Assembly (NCBI GenBank): GCA_903871875.1
Contig: CAIQIR010000142.1
Location: 1 to 64,000 of the forward strand
Reading direction: 5' to 3'
DNA: 64,000 bases
From: an uncultured Schlesneria sp.
GTDB lineage: Bacteria; Planctomycetota; Planctomycetia; Planctomycetales; Planctomycetaceae
This document shows positions 44,060-53,400 of the stretch, piece after piece. The notes under the pieces are model-generated. The model was not told where the DNA came from and ran no database searches. It saw only the letters and a list, made by a program, of their open reading frames with translations. The position numbers were made by a program, and so were the translations under genes. The first letter of the stretch is position 1. Each line of letters opens with the position of its first letter.

Positions 44060-45850
44060 TTACTTCGAAGGGGCTTCCTTCAGCTTCTCCATCACTTCGT
44101 CGAGGTTAAAGCTGGCGGCCTTCTGCCGCTGCGGGAATTCCTTGAACGTCAGCAGGAATTGGCCCACATAGTCCTGAGCCGGGACGAGCAGGAAGACGTG
44201 GTCAATCAGCCAGTCGTAGTAGGTGTTCGACGTCACGTCGGCTCGTTCGTACGGATCCAGTCGCAGATTGAAGATTTTGGGAACCCGCAGCGCCGTGAAC
44301 GGCTCGGCCCAGATTCGCAGCGTGCCGGCGGCTCGTTGTTCCAGGAAGACGAACTTCCAATTGTCATACCGCAGGCCGGTCAGCTGCTGATCGTCATTGC
44401 AGTACAGGAATGACTCGCGAGGGCTTTTGTCGGTTTGTCCGGACAGGTAAGGGACGAGATTGAAGCCATCGAGATGGACTTTATAGGTCATGTCGCCGAT
44501 TTTGGCTCCCTTGAGCAACTTCTGAGTAACTTCTTCGTCTCCGGCCAAGGCCAGCAGGGTTGGCAGCCAGTCATGATGAGAAATGATCTGGTTGGAAACG
44601 GTGCCCGCTTTGATCTTGCCGGGCCAACGAACCATGCAGGGGACGCGGTAGGCGCCTTCCCAGTTCGAATTCTTCTCGTTACGAAACGGCGTCATTGCCC
44701 CATCGGGCCAGCTATTCATGTGGGGACCATTGTCGGTGGAGTACATCACGAACGTGTTGTCCGCGATCCCGGCGTCGTCCAGTGCCTTCAGCACCGTGCC
44801 GACGTTTTTGTCGTGGTCGATCATCACATCGTGATATTCACTTTGCCATCGACCCGACTGTCCCTTGCTTTCCGGTTTGACGTGGCTGCGAAAGTGCATG
44901 TGAGTAAAGTTGACCCAGGCGAAGAACGGCTTGCCGGATTTGGCTTGTCGTTTGATGAAATCGACCGATCGATCGGCGATTTCGTCGTCGATGGTTTCCA
45001 TTCGCTTCCTCGTGAGCGGTCCGGTGTCCTTGATGATCTGCTTGCCGACCTTGCCGAAACGGGCGTCCACGGTTTCGTCGTCCTTGTCGCTGGCTTTGCA
45101 GTCCATGACGCCGCGTGGACCGTATTTGGCTCTAAACGCAGGATCTTTCGGGTAATCCCGCAGTTCCGGCTCTTCTTCGGCGTTCAAGTGGTACAGGTTG
45201 CCGTAGAATTCGTCGAACCCATGGACGGTCGGCAGGAATTCATTGCGGTCACCTAGGTGGTTCTTGCCAATTTGAGCCGTCGCGTAGCCGAGTGGCTTGA
45301 GCAGTTCCGCGATGGTCGGATCTTCTTTTCGCAGCCCCAGTGTCGCGCCGGGCAGACCGACTTTCGTGAGGCCGGTGCGCAGGCCGTGCTGACCGGTAAT
45401 GAATGAAGCGCGGCCGGCCGTGCAGCTTTGTTCGGCGTAGTAGTCGGTAAAGATCATCCCTTCCTTGGCCACTCGGTCGATATTCGGTGTGTGGTAGCCC
45501 ATCACGCCCATCGAGTAGGCGCTGATGTTCGACTGTCCCACGTCGTCACCCCAGATGATGACGATGTTCGGCTTCTTGCCGGCCTTTACCGCCTTTTCGG
45601 CTTGAGCCAATGTGGCCGCATTGATCTCGGCAACGGCGTCGGCAAACGCGAGCGTGCGATTGACTTTGGCTTCGCAGCAGGCCGCTTGGGCGGCCGGCGC
45701 CTGCGGAATTACCGGCGTGGTTCCGATGTTCAATGGCCGGTTCACATTGGCCTGCAAGGCATTTCCGGGTCCGCCCGAGGCTGCCAGAAAGCCGAATAGG
45801 GCACCCACTGCTAGCACGGTGATGATTTGAATTTGTTTGCTGAACCGCAT
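44060..45850 (-). CDS. Exported arylsulfatase (type I, formylglycine-dependent)
   Basis: 596 residues with a signal anchor or signal peptide (I-I-T-V-L-A-V-G-A-L-F-G-F-L-A-A). Cys143 in E-Q-S-C-T-A-G-R-A-S is the residue converted to formylglycine; the motif is C-x-A-x-R rather than C-x-P-x-R, a known variant. I-I-W-G-D-D-V-G-Q-S-N supplies the calcium aspartates and Y-S-T-D-N-G-P-H the other two ligands. The ATG at 45850 has AAGGAGG seven bases upstream; an upstream frame start at 45955 lacks one. Substrate unknown; sulfated polysaccharides are typical for this phylum. Confidence 0.92.
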   Translation of the reverse strand: MRFSKQIQIITVLAVGALFGFLAASGGPGNALQANVNRPLNIGTTPVIPQAPAAQAACCEAKVNRTLAFADAVAEINAATLAQAEKAVKAGKKPNIVIIWGDDVGQSNISAYSMGVMGYHTPNIDRVAKEGMIFTDYYAEQSCTAGRASFITGQHGLRTGLTKVGLPGATLGLRKEDPTIAELLKPLGYATAQIGKNHLGDRNEFLPTVHGFDEFYGNLYHLNAEEEPELRDYPKDPAFRAKYGPRGVMDCKASDKDDETVDARFGKVGKQIIKDTGPLTRKRMETIDDEIADRSVDFIKRQAKSGKPFFAWVNFTHMHFRSHVKPESKGQSGRWQSEYHDVMIDHDKNVGTVLKALDDAGIADNTFVMYSTDNGPHMNSWPDGAMTPFRNEKNSNWEGAYRVPCMVRWPGKIKAGTVSNQIISHHDWLPTLLALAGDEEVTQKLLKGAKIGDMTYKVHLDGFNLVPYLSGQTDKSPRESFLYCNDDQQLTGLRYDNWKFVFLEQRAAGTLRIWAEPFTALRVPKIFNLRLDPYERADVTSNTYYDWLIDHVFLLVPAQDYVGQFLLTFKEFPQRQKAASFNLDEVMEKLKEAPSK

Positions 45851-46278
45851 TGATGCCTCCTTGAGAAATGGTTTTGGTGGATTCGTGCCTAACGCAACTG
45901 ACGTTGGTGGGAATCCGCATTTGTTTTGAATATTGGAAAGTGGTTGCCGAGGCATTCGCCACCGTTGGCGGCTTGTTTTTTTGTGAATGCAGATCAGGAC
46001 GGTCGAAGTGCCGGAGTCGCCATGTCATCTCAAAACGGCGAATCAAATACAATCCAATCACTGAACAAATACGCTCAATCCGTCAGTGGGCCAACCGGTC
46101 TTGTTTGCTGCGACAGCTCGCGCGTGTCATCGTGAGGCATTGATGCACCATGGTTCAGACGCAGCAGCGAAAACGGGGGCTTGCGGAACGATCCCGGCCA
46201 TAACAGGTAGTTGCTCTGGCGTCGGCTGTGGACTAACTTCTGTCGACTTCTGCGGCGGTTGCGAACTGAGGTTTTCAG
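45851..46278. other. Divergent gap between the sulfatase and RND operon
   Basis: No gene recognised. It must hold the promoters for both flanking units; an A/T-rich stretch near 45925-45985 is a likely position. GAGG about twelve bases before 46279 is the RND ribosome site. Confidence 0.4.
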
Positions 46279-49200
46279 ATGAACTTAATCGTTTTGGGAT
46301 TGCGTCGACCGTTGACAGTGATCGTCGTCATCGTCGCTGTGGCGTTGACCTGCGGACTGGCGCTGCGTCCGAAGAGTTGCGATGCGTGGCTGGGCCAGTT
46401 TGGCATCGAGCTGCCGCTCAAACGGATGCCCGTCGATATCTTCCCCAGCCTCAACCTGCCCGTGATCTATGTGGCTCAGCCGTACGGCGGTATGGACCCG
46501 GCACAGATGGAAGGATTGCTGACCAACTACTACGAATATCATTTTCTGTATATCAGCAACATTCATCATGTCGAGAGTCGGAACGTGCAGGGAATGGCCC
46601 TGATGAAATTGACCTTTCATCCGGGAACCAATATGGCTCAGGCGATGGCCGAGACGATCAATTACGTGAATCGGTCACGCGCCTTCATGCCGCCGGGAAC
46701 CGTGTCGCCGTTTGTCATGCGGTTTGATACGGGCAGCGTTCCCGTGGGGTATCTGGTGCTGTCGAGCGAGACGAAGACGGTCAACGAGATCCAAGATCAG
46801 GCGCTATTCAAAGTCCGTCCGATGTTTTCAGCATTGCCGGGTGTGTCGGCTCCTCCCCCGTTTGGTGGCAGTGCCCGATCGGTGGTGATTCGCGCCGATC
46901 CCGAACGGCTGCGATCGTACGGTGTTTCTCCCGACGATGTGGTGCTGGCCCTGGGAACAGGGAATACGATCAGTCCGTCGGGGAATCTGCACGTCGGCGA
47001 CAGTTATCCAATCGTGCCCACCAACGCGATGGTCAAGAACATTCAGGATCTTGGTTCGATCCCGATCAAGCAATCGGGAACTTCGTCCGTCTACCTGCGT
47101 GACATCGGCACGATTGTCGACGCGGCGGACATTACCACGGGCTATGCCCTGGTGAACGGTCGCCGGGCGGTCTATATCCTGGCGACGAAGCGGGCCGAAG
47201 CGTCGACAATGAGTGTGATTGATGAGATCAAAACCGCATTGCCTCGCATGCAAAAAGAACTTCCCGACGACATCAAAGTCGCGTTTGAATTCGATCAGTC
47301 ACCTTATGTCACGCGTGCGATCAACAGCCTGTGGAGTGAAGGGTTGCTGGGTGCTTGTCTGACAGGACTGATGGTGCTGGTCTTCCTGCGCGACTGGCGC
47401 AGTGCCCTGGTTGTTGTCTTGAATATCCCTCTGGCCATCATGACGGCCGTGGTGGGTTTGTGGATGACCGGGCAAACCGTGAACTTGATGACCCTGGGTG
47501 GTTTGGCGCTCGCGGTGGGAATTCTGGTCGACGAAGCGACCGTGGAAATTGAGAATATTCATACTCAGTTTCATCACGCTCATTCCGTCGCGCGTGCGGT
47601 GCGGCTGGGCAATGCGCAAACCGCAATCCCTCGACTGCTGGCGATGCTCTGCATCCTGGCGGTGTTCGTACCGTCCTTCTTTATGCAAGGGGCCGCGCGC
47701 GAATTGTTCGTTCCGCTGTCGTTGGCTGTCGGATTCTCGATGTTCGCCAGCTACGTCCTCTCCAGTACTTTTGTACCGATCGCCAGTGTCTGGCTGCTGA
47801 AAGGGAATTCTCATCCCGAGAAGAGCGTCGAAACGGTTGAATCGGCTACGGGAAGCGGCCGTCACACCGCATTCGAACGGTTTCAAGCCTTTTACACCCG
47901 GATCGTTGCAGCCAATGTGGGTCTCAGGACGTTGATTGTCTGTGGTTATTTGGGTGGCTGTGTGGTCGTGATGGCCTTGTTGAGTCGGCAACTGGGTTGG
48001 GAAATTTTTCCGCAGACGGATGTCGGCGAGTTCCGGTTACGGTTGCGCGCGGCGGATGGAACTCACATTACGAAGACGGAGCAGATTGCGCTCGAAACGC
48101 TGGAAATCATTCGCACTCAGGTGGGCGAAAAGAATATCGAGATCACTCTGGGCTACGTGGGAACGATTCCCGCCAGCTTTCCGATTAACGCCGTGTATCA
48201 GTGGTCGCGAGGGCCTGAAGAAGCGCTGCTACGGATTGCACTGAAACATGGGACGGGAATCAGTACGGAAGCGATGAAAGAGACGCTGCGTCAAGAACTG
48301 GCGCGGCGGCTGCCCAATGTGCGTTTTTCGTTTGAACCGGCAGACATTATCAGCGAAGTGATGAGCTTCGGTTCGCCGACACCGATTGAAATCGCGGCCC
48401 GCGGCGCGAGTCTGGATGACAATCGAGCTTACCTGCTCAAGTTGCGAGCGGAACTGGAAAGGTTGCCGTTCCTGCGCGATCTGCAAACGGCTCAATCGCT
48501 GGACTACCCCACGGTCGATGTGCAGATCAACCGCGAAAAGGCGGGGCTGAGCGGCACGACGGCCTCACTGATCTCACGCTCGGTCGTGGCGGGAACGTCC
48601 TCGACCCGGTTCATTGTTCCCAACTATTGGCCGGACCCAAAAACGGGTATCGGCTATCAGGTTCAGTTAGAGATTCCGCAGGCGGTGATGCACACGGCGG
48701 CGGACTTGGGAATGGTTCCCGTCAATCACAGCGGCGACCGACCGCTGTTGTTGCGCGACGTGGCGGAGATCAGTGTCGGGAAAATGCCAGGACAATTCGA
48801 TCGCTACAACATGAAACGAGAAATCTCATTGACGGCGAATCTCGTCGGACTGGATTTGGGACGGGCCTCGCAACAGATTCTGGCTGTCTTGAATCGGCTG
48901 GAAAAATCCGGTGACAAGCCGGCGAGTGTGACGACCGAATTGCGCGGGCAGATTCCGCCGATGCGGCAAATGCTAAGCGGCCTGGGAATCGGACTGGTAC
49001 TGGCGGTGGTCGTGATCTTTTTGATGCTGACCGCCAATTTCCAATCATTGCGGCTGTCGCTGGTGACGATCTCAACCGCACCCGCCGTCATTACGGGAGT
49101 CGTTTTGGCACTTTACCTCACTGGTTCGACGGTCAACATCCAATCGTTCAACGGGGCCATCATGGCGATCGGCGTGGCGATGGCGAATGCCATCTTGATG

Positions 49201-49533
49201 GTCACCTTTGCCGAGCATTTCCGGCAGCAGGGGGAACGAGGCGTCGATGCCGCCATTCACGCGGCGACGACTCGACTGCGACCGATTTTGATGACCAGTC
49301 TGGCGATGTCCGCAGGCATGCTTCCGATGGCTGTCGGATGGGGGGAATCTGGAGCTCAAACCGCCCCACTGGGGCGCGCAGTGATCGGTGGGCTGTTCGC
49401 CGCAACCTTGGCGACGCTGCTCGTTCTGCCCGGCGTGTATGCGATGCTGATGGGACACAACGTGGCCCAATCGGCATCTCTCGATCCTGACGATCCGACG
49501 AGTCCTTACTGTGATCTGCAACAACCGAACTGA
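46279..49533 (+). CDS. RND-family efflux pump, inner-membrane subunit
   Basis: 1084 residues, of normal RND length. The N-terminal helix and first periplasmic domain (M-P-V-D-I-F-P-S-L-N-L-P-V-I-Y-V) are standard. In TM4 the proton-relay motif reads G-I-L-V-D-E-A-T-V-E-I-E-N (about 413-425): the usual D-D is D-E. The C-terminal half repeats the fold, with L-G-I-G-L-V-L-A-V-V-V-I-F-L-M-L-T. Substrate class cannot be assigned; sequence lies in the broad CzcA/AcrB-like superfamily branch. Followed at 21 bases by the adaptor gene and then the TolC-like channel gene. Confidence 0.92.
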   Translation: MNLIVLGLRRPLTVIVVIVAVALTCGLALRPKSCDAWLGQFGIELPLKRMPVDIFPSLNLPVIYVAQPYGGMDPAQMEGLLTNYYEYHFLYISNIHHVESRNVQGMALMKLTFHPGTNMAQAMAETINYVNRSRAFMPPGTVSPFVMRFDTGSVPVGYLVLSSETKTVNEIQDQALFKVRPMFSALPGVSAPPPFGGSARSVVIRADPERLRSYGVSPDDVVLALGTGNTISPSGNLHVGDSYPIVPTNAMVKNIQDLGSIPIKQSGTSSVYLRDIGTIVDAADITTGYALVNGRRAVYILATKRAEASTMSVIDEIKTALPRMQKELPDDIKVAFEFDQSPYVTRAINSLWSEGLLGACLTGLMVLVFLRDWRSALVVVLNIPLAIMTAVVGLWMTGQTVNLMTLGGLALAVGILVDEATVEIENIHTQFHHAHSVARAVRLGNAQTAIPRLLAMLCILAVFVPSFFMQGAARELFVPLSLAVGFSMFASYVLSSTFVPIASVWLLKGNSHPEKSVETVESATGSGRHTAFERFQAFYTRIVAANVGLRTLIVCGYLGGCVVVMALLSRQLGWEIFPQTDVGEFRLRLRAADGTHITKTEQIALETLEIIRTQVGEKNIEITLGYVGTIPASFPINAVYQWSRGPEEALLRIALKHGTGISTEAMKETLRQELARRLPNVRFSFEPADIISEVMSFGSPTPIEIAARGASLDDNRAYLLKLRAELERLPFLRDLQTAQSLDYPTVDVQINREKAGLSGTTASLISRSVVAGTSSTRFIVPNYWPDPKTGIGYQVQLEIPQAVMHTAADLGMVPVNHSGDRPLLLRDVAEISVGKMPGQFDRYNMKREISLTANLVGLDLGRASQQILAVLNRLEKSGDKPASVTTELRGQIPPMRQMLSGLGIGLVLAVVVIFLMLTANFQSLRLSLVTISTAPAVITGVVLALYLTGSTVNIQSFNGAIMAIGVAMANAILMVTFAEHFRQQGERGVDAAIHAATTRLRPILMTSLAMSAGMLPMAVGWGESGAQTAPLGRAVIGGLFAATLATLLVLPGVYAMLMGHNVAQSASLDPDDPTSPYCDLQQPN

Positions 49534-49554
49534 CCTGCAATAAAGCACCGAGAT

Positions 49555-50925
49555 ATGAACAACGCGACCACCTTCTGTGCCCTGCTTTGTGCCGTGGCCA
49601 TCGGCTGCAATCGTCCTGTCGCCACCGCGCCGGCCAGCAATCCGGCCGCATCGGCGACGGCGAGCGCGTTGCCGCCGATCAAGGTGACACCCATTACGCC
49701 AGTACGAAAAACGCTGATACGAATGGTCGAACAGCCGGGTCAGGTCGAGGCATTTGAAGAGGCTCCGTTGTTTGCCAAAGTGACCGGTTACGTTCAGAAG
49801 TTATGGGTCGATTTGGGAGATGCTGTTACCGGACCGAAATATGACGAATCGGGCAAGTTGGTCTCGACGGGACAGGTCTTGTGTGAACTGGCCATTCCCG
49901 AATTAGAGGAAGAGCGTGACCAGAAGCTGGCGCTGATCGAAGAGGCGAACGCCAACGTTGCCCAGGCACAGGCCATCATCGAAGTGGCCCAGGCCATGCT
50001 TGTGTCGTCTCAGGCGAAGGTGGCTGAGTTGGAAGCCCAGGCGGAAAAAGATCAGGCGAATTACGATCGCTGGAAATCCGAGGCGAAGCGTGTCGCGGAA
50101 CTCGCGAAGTCGGGTTCGCTCGGCCAAAAAGTGTCGGATGAAACCGAGAATCAGTTTCGGGCGGCGGATGCCGAACGTCGTCAGACCACGGCCAAATTGC
50201 GATCAGCGACCGCTTCGATACAGGAATCGAAAGCGAGAGTCGACAAGGCGAAGGCCGATCTTCAAGTGGCTCAATCGCGATCCAAAGTGGCTGTCGCCGA
50301 TGTTGAGCGCACGCAGACCATGGTCGCATATGGTCAGATCCACGCGCCGTTCGATGGACGTATCTCGGCCCGAAATATTCACGTTGGCCATCTGGTGCGC
50401 GCGAACGAAAGTGGCCGAGAGCCACCGATGTTGATTGTCGTTCGCATCGACAAGGTGCGGGTGGTGATTGACGTTCCCGAGGCCGACGCAATCTTGATTC
50501 ATGATGGCTGCGACGCGACGGTCCGTGTTCCGTCCATGCCAGGAATGTCGTTTTCCGGCAAGGTGTCTCGGTCAGGTTGGTCGCTGAATCCGGGGACGCG
50601 TACGTTAAGGGTCGAGATCGACGTCAACAATTCGAACGGTACCTTACGACAGGGAATGTACGTGACCGGCGAATTGAAAGCTGCCGTTCGCGAAAACGTA
50701 CTCAGCCTTCCGCGTTCGGCGATTCTCGTCAACGATAAAGCGACCTATTGCCACACAATCGATACAACCGGCAAGGTTCAACTGGTGCCGGTTCAACTTG
50801 GCATTCAAAGCGGAGTCGACGTTGAGATCCAACAAGGTTTGAACGGGGACGAGCAGGTCATTGGTGCGAATTCGGCGGCATTTAAGCCGGGGCAGATCGT
50901 TGAAGTTGCGGGTCCGGCAAAATAG
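49555..50925 (+). CDS. RND efflux periplasmic adaptor (membrane fusion protein)
   Basis: 456 residues with a signal/lipobox-like start (A-I-G-C-N-R). Domain order: lipoyl half (F-A-K-V-T-G-Y-V-Q-K-L-W-V-D), long alpha-helical hairpin (about 105-240, repeated A/E/Q/K heptads such as A-Q-A-I-I-E-V-A-Q-A), second lipoyl half (I-H-A-P-F-D-G-R-I-S), beta-barrel (V-R-V-V-I-D-V-P-E) and C-terminal membrane-proximal domain. It links the pump to the outer-membrane channel. Middle gene of the RND operon. Confidence 0.92.
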   Translation: MNNATTFCALLCAVAIGCNRPVATAPASNPAASATASALPPIKVTPITPVRKTLIRMVEQPGQVEAFEEAPLFAKVTGYVQKLWVDLGDAVTGPKYDESGKLVSTGQVLCELAIPELEEERDQKLALIEEANANVAQAQAIIEVAQAMLVSSQAKVAELEAQAEKDQANYDRWKSEAKRVAELAKSGSLGQKVSDETENQFRAADAERRQTTAKLRSATASIQESKARVDKAKADLQVAQSRSKVAVADVERTQTMVAYGQIHAPFDGRISARNIHVGHLVRANESGREPPMLIVVRIDKVRVVIDVPEADAILIHDGCDATVRVPSMPGMSFSGKVSRSGWSLNPGTRTLRVEIDVNNSNGTLRQGMYVTGELKAAVRENVLSLPRSAILVNDKATYCHTIDTTGKVQLVPVQLGIQSGVDVEIQQGLNGDEQVIGANSAAFKPGQIVEVAGPAK

Positions 50926-51175
50926 ACGGGTGATATTACCGACGACATGCACTCGGACGGGGTCACGTCAATCCGCCGCTGTTGCCGCGTCTGTCCGCGA
51001 TTGGGCTTTCCCACCTTCCCCGCAGGCTTTCCCCAATCAGCAGAACCGGGACGAAGCATCGAGCCCTTTCTGGCGAGAAACATCCAGGCTCTTCGGCCGT
51101 TACAAAGCCGTCGATAGAGAAGGTTAAGAGATCTGGATCGTCTCATTCGGCTGGCCTGCTCAACGGGAACCGTTC

Positions 51176-52819
51176 ATGAAACTGCCCCGTCACGGAAGAC
51201 GGACGGTGTTGGCTGCACTGTTGCTCGCGACTTCGCTGCTTGGCTGCGGATCGTCGCGATGGGCTCATCTTACGTCCCGACGGCCGGTCAAACCCATCGC
51301 CAAGGTCCTGGACCGTGAGACAGACGACTCGGTCGTCGATGCGAAGGTTGAGCCGAAGCCTGGCAGTCCCTCGGCCAAGGTAACCTCGGGAATCACGTTG
51401 GTTGCGGCCGAAGACGATTCGCCACAAGAGGCGTTGATCAGCACGGATTCGCTCGAGATCCCCATTGAATCGAATCCGCCTGCGGATGGCTCGATACCCG
51501 CACCGCTAACACCGAATTCGATTCCGTTGGATCTCGGCAGTGTGCTCGCTCTGGCTGACGGACAGAACCCTCAGGTGGGTCTGGCACGCGAGCGGATTGC
51601 GGAAGCTTACGCGCAGGTCAGTCGCGCCGATGTGTTGTGGTTGCCGTCGTTGCGTGCCGGAGCAAACTACAATTATCACGACGGGGCGATTCAAGACGTC
51701 GCCGGAAATATCATCAACACGACTCGCAATGCGGGGTATGCCGGACTGGGAGCTGGAAACCTGGGTGCCGCATCGCCGTCTGTGCCGGGACTGATTGCCA
51801 ACTTTCGTCTGACCGATGCAATTTTCCAACCAAAGATTGCTCGGCACCAAGCCGCATCACGACAGTTCGCCGCGACAGCGACTCGCAACGATATCTTGAG
51901 CGACTCGGCCATCGCCTATTTAGAACTATTGCGTGCCGAGCGCCGCCTGGCGATTGCGATGGAAGTCCGTGAGAAAACAAATCGCATTGCCGAATTGACC
52001 GCCGCTTATGCCCGAACGGGTCAAGGGTCGGCCGCGGATCACGAGCGTCTGTTGGCGGAGCTCGCCGCTCGCGACAACGAAATTGCTCAGGCCGAAGAAG
52101 CGGTCCAAATCGCGTCTCCCAGATTGGCCTTTCTGCTGCATGCCGATGCCAGTATCACGCTCACCGCTTCGGAACCGTTTGTTGTTCCCCTGAATTTGAC
52201 CGCATCGGATGCCACTGGCAATGAACTGGTTCGACAGGGACTAAGTCGTCGGCCTGAGCTGGCCGAGCATGGTCAATTGGTGGCTGAGGCGTGTGAACGG
52301 CTGCAACGCGAGAAATATGCGCCGCTGATTCCCAGTGTCTTGCTGGGATTTAGTTATGGTGGATTCGGCGGCGGGTTGGGAAGTACGTTTGCCAATGGAT
52401 CGGATCGAATGGATGCCGATGCGATGGCGTATTGGGAAATTCGCAATCTTGGCTTCGGGGAACAGGCGGCGCGCGGTGAAGCGGCGTCGTTGGTTCGACA
52501 AGCTCGCATGCGTCAAATCACGACGCTCGACCGCGTGGCCCAGGAAGTTGTGGAATCTCACGTGCAGGTTCAAACTCGTCGAAAGCGGATTGAGGTCAGC
52601 AAACCGGGAGTTGTCTCTGCCGAACGATCTTACGAACTGAATCTGCAACGGATCGAGAATGCCAAGGGGCTGCCGATCGAAGCCGTGCAGTCGGTGCAAG
52701 CCTTGGCTCAAGCTCGACGCGATTACCTCAATGCCGTCATTGATTATAACGTCGCGCAAATACGTCTCTGTCGGGCCACGGGGTGGTTCGAAGAGATCAA
52801 CGAGCCTACGGCCGAATGA
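51176..52819 (+). CDS. TolC-family outer-membrane channel
   Basis: 547 residues, with a lipobox-like leader (L-L-L-A-T-S-L-L-G-C-G). Two copies of the OEP repeat follow; A-L-A-D-G-Q-N-P-Q-V and L-A-Q-A-R-R-D-Y-L-N-A-V-I-D-Y-N-V-A-Q are the start and end hallmarks. An extra ~85 residues of low-complexity linker precede the first repeat. It provides the exit duct for the preceding pump and adaptor, from which it is separated by 250 bases. Confidence 0.88.
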   Translation: MKLPRHGRRTVLAALLLATSLLGCGSSRWAHLTSRRPVKPIAKVLDRETDDSVVDAKVEPKPGSPSAKVTSGITLVAAEDDSPQEALISTDSLEIPIESNPPADGSIPAPLTPNSIPLDLGSVLALADGQNPQVGLARERIAEAYAQVSRADVLWLPSLRAGANYNYHDGAIQDVAGNIINTTRNAGYAGLGAGNLGAASPSVPGLIANFRLTDAIFQPKIARHQAASRQFAATATRNDILSDSAIAYLELLRAERRLAIAMEVREKTNRIAELTAAYARTGQGSAADHERLLAELAARDNEIAQAEEAVQIASPRLAFLLHADASITLTASEPFVVPLNLTASDATGNELVRQGLSRRPELAEHGQLVAEACERLQREKYAPLIPSVLLGFSYGGFGGGLGSTFANGSDRMDADAMAYWEIRNLGFGEQAARGEAASLVRQARMRQITTLDRVAQEVVESHVQVQTRRKRIEVSKPGVVSAERSYELNLQRIENAKGLPIEAVQSVQALAQARRDYLNAVIDYNVAQIRLCRATGWFEEINEPTAE

Positions 52820-52852
52820 AAATGTCTCAAGTTTGAGGCCGTCTGATGGGCC

Positions 52853-52903
52853 AGCACCTGCATGGGGGCCAAAGGAAGGCCCCCAAAGCGAAGAAAAGGT
52901 GCT
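52853..52903. terminator. Compound hairpin between convergent RND and ars genes
   Basis: An inner perfect stem GGGGGCC/GGCCCCC (52864-52870, 52878-52884) sits inside an outer AGCACCT/AGGTGCT pair (52853-52859, 52897-52903). The location between two converging genes fits a bidirectional terminator. Confidence 0.65.
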
Positions 52904-52934
52904 CGTCTGAGGCGTCTATCGGGCGACTTTGTCT

Positions 52935-53381
52935 TCACGGGTTAAGGAGTTTGTGAGGCAAATGCTGAACCAGTTCATGCTCGACGAACTGCCGAATCTC
53001 ATCTCGCACTCGACGGTAGTGCCCCAACGCTTCTTCCTCGGTCGTTGCTGTTTTTGCCAGCTGCGGGGGATCATCGAAGCCCGCATGGACGATGCGAGCT
53101 TTTCCCAGAAACGTTGGACAATTCTCAGCAGCATGGCCACAGACCGTCACAACCAGGTCAAATGGAACCTCGGCAAGGCAGTCCACCACTTTGGAATGCT
53201 GACTGGAAATGTCCACCCCCAATTCCAACATTACGCGAACGGCATTGGAGTTCATTCCATGGGCTTCAATGCCTGCGGAGTAAGGTTCAATCTGGTCAGC
53301 TAAGAGATGACGGGCCCATCCTTCCGCCATCTGGCTTCGGCAGGAGTTTCCCGTACACAGAAAGAGAACTTTTGGTTTCAT
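52935..53381 (-). CDS. arsC: Arsenate reductase, low-molecular-weight phosphatase type
   Basis: 148 residues. [15 protein letters not shown] is the P-loop with catalytic Cys and Arg; the resolving Cys pair lies in [10 protein letters not shown], spaced as in the thioredoxin-coupled S. aureus/B. subtilis enzymes. It reduces arsenate to arsenite in the cytoplasm. Located 19 bases after arsA on the same strand. No arsR regulator or arsB/acr3 permease is in the window. Confidence 0.92.
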   Translation of the reverse strand: MKPKVLFLCTGNSCRSQMAEGWARHLLADQIEPYSAGIEAHGMNSNAVRVMLELGVDISSQHSKVVDCLAEVPFDLVVTVCGHAAENCPTFLGKARIVHAGFDDPPQLAKTATTEEEALGHYRRVRDEIRQFVEHELVQHLPHKLLNP

Positions 53382-53400
53382 TGTTTGGCTCCAAGAGTGT

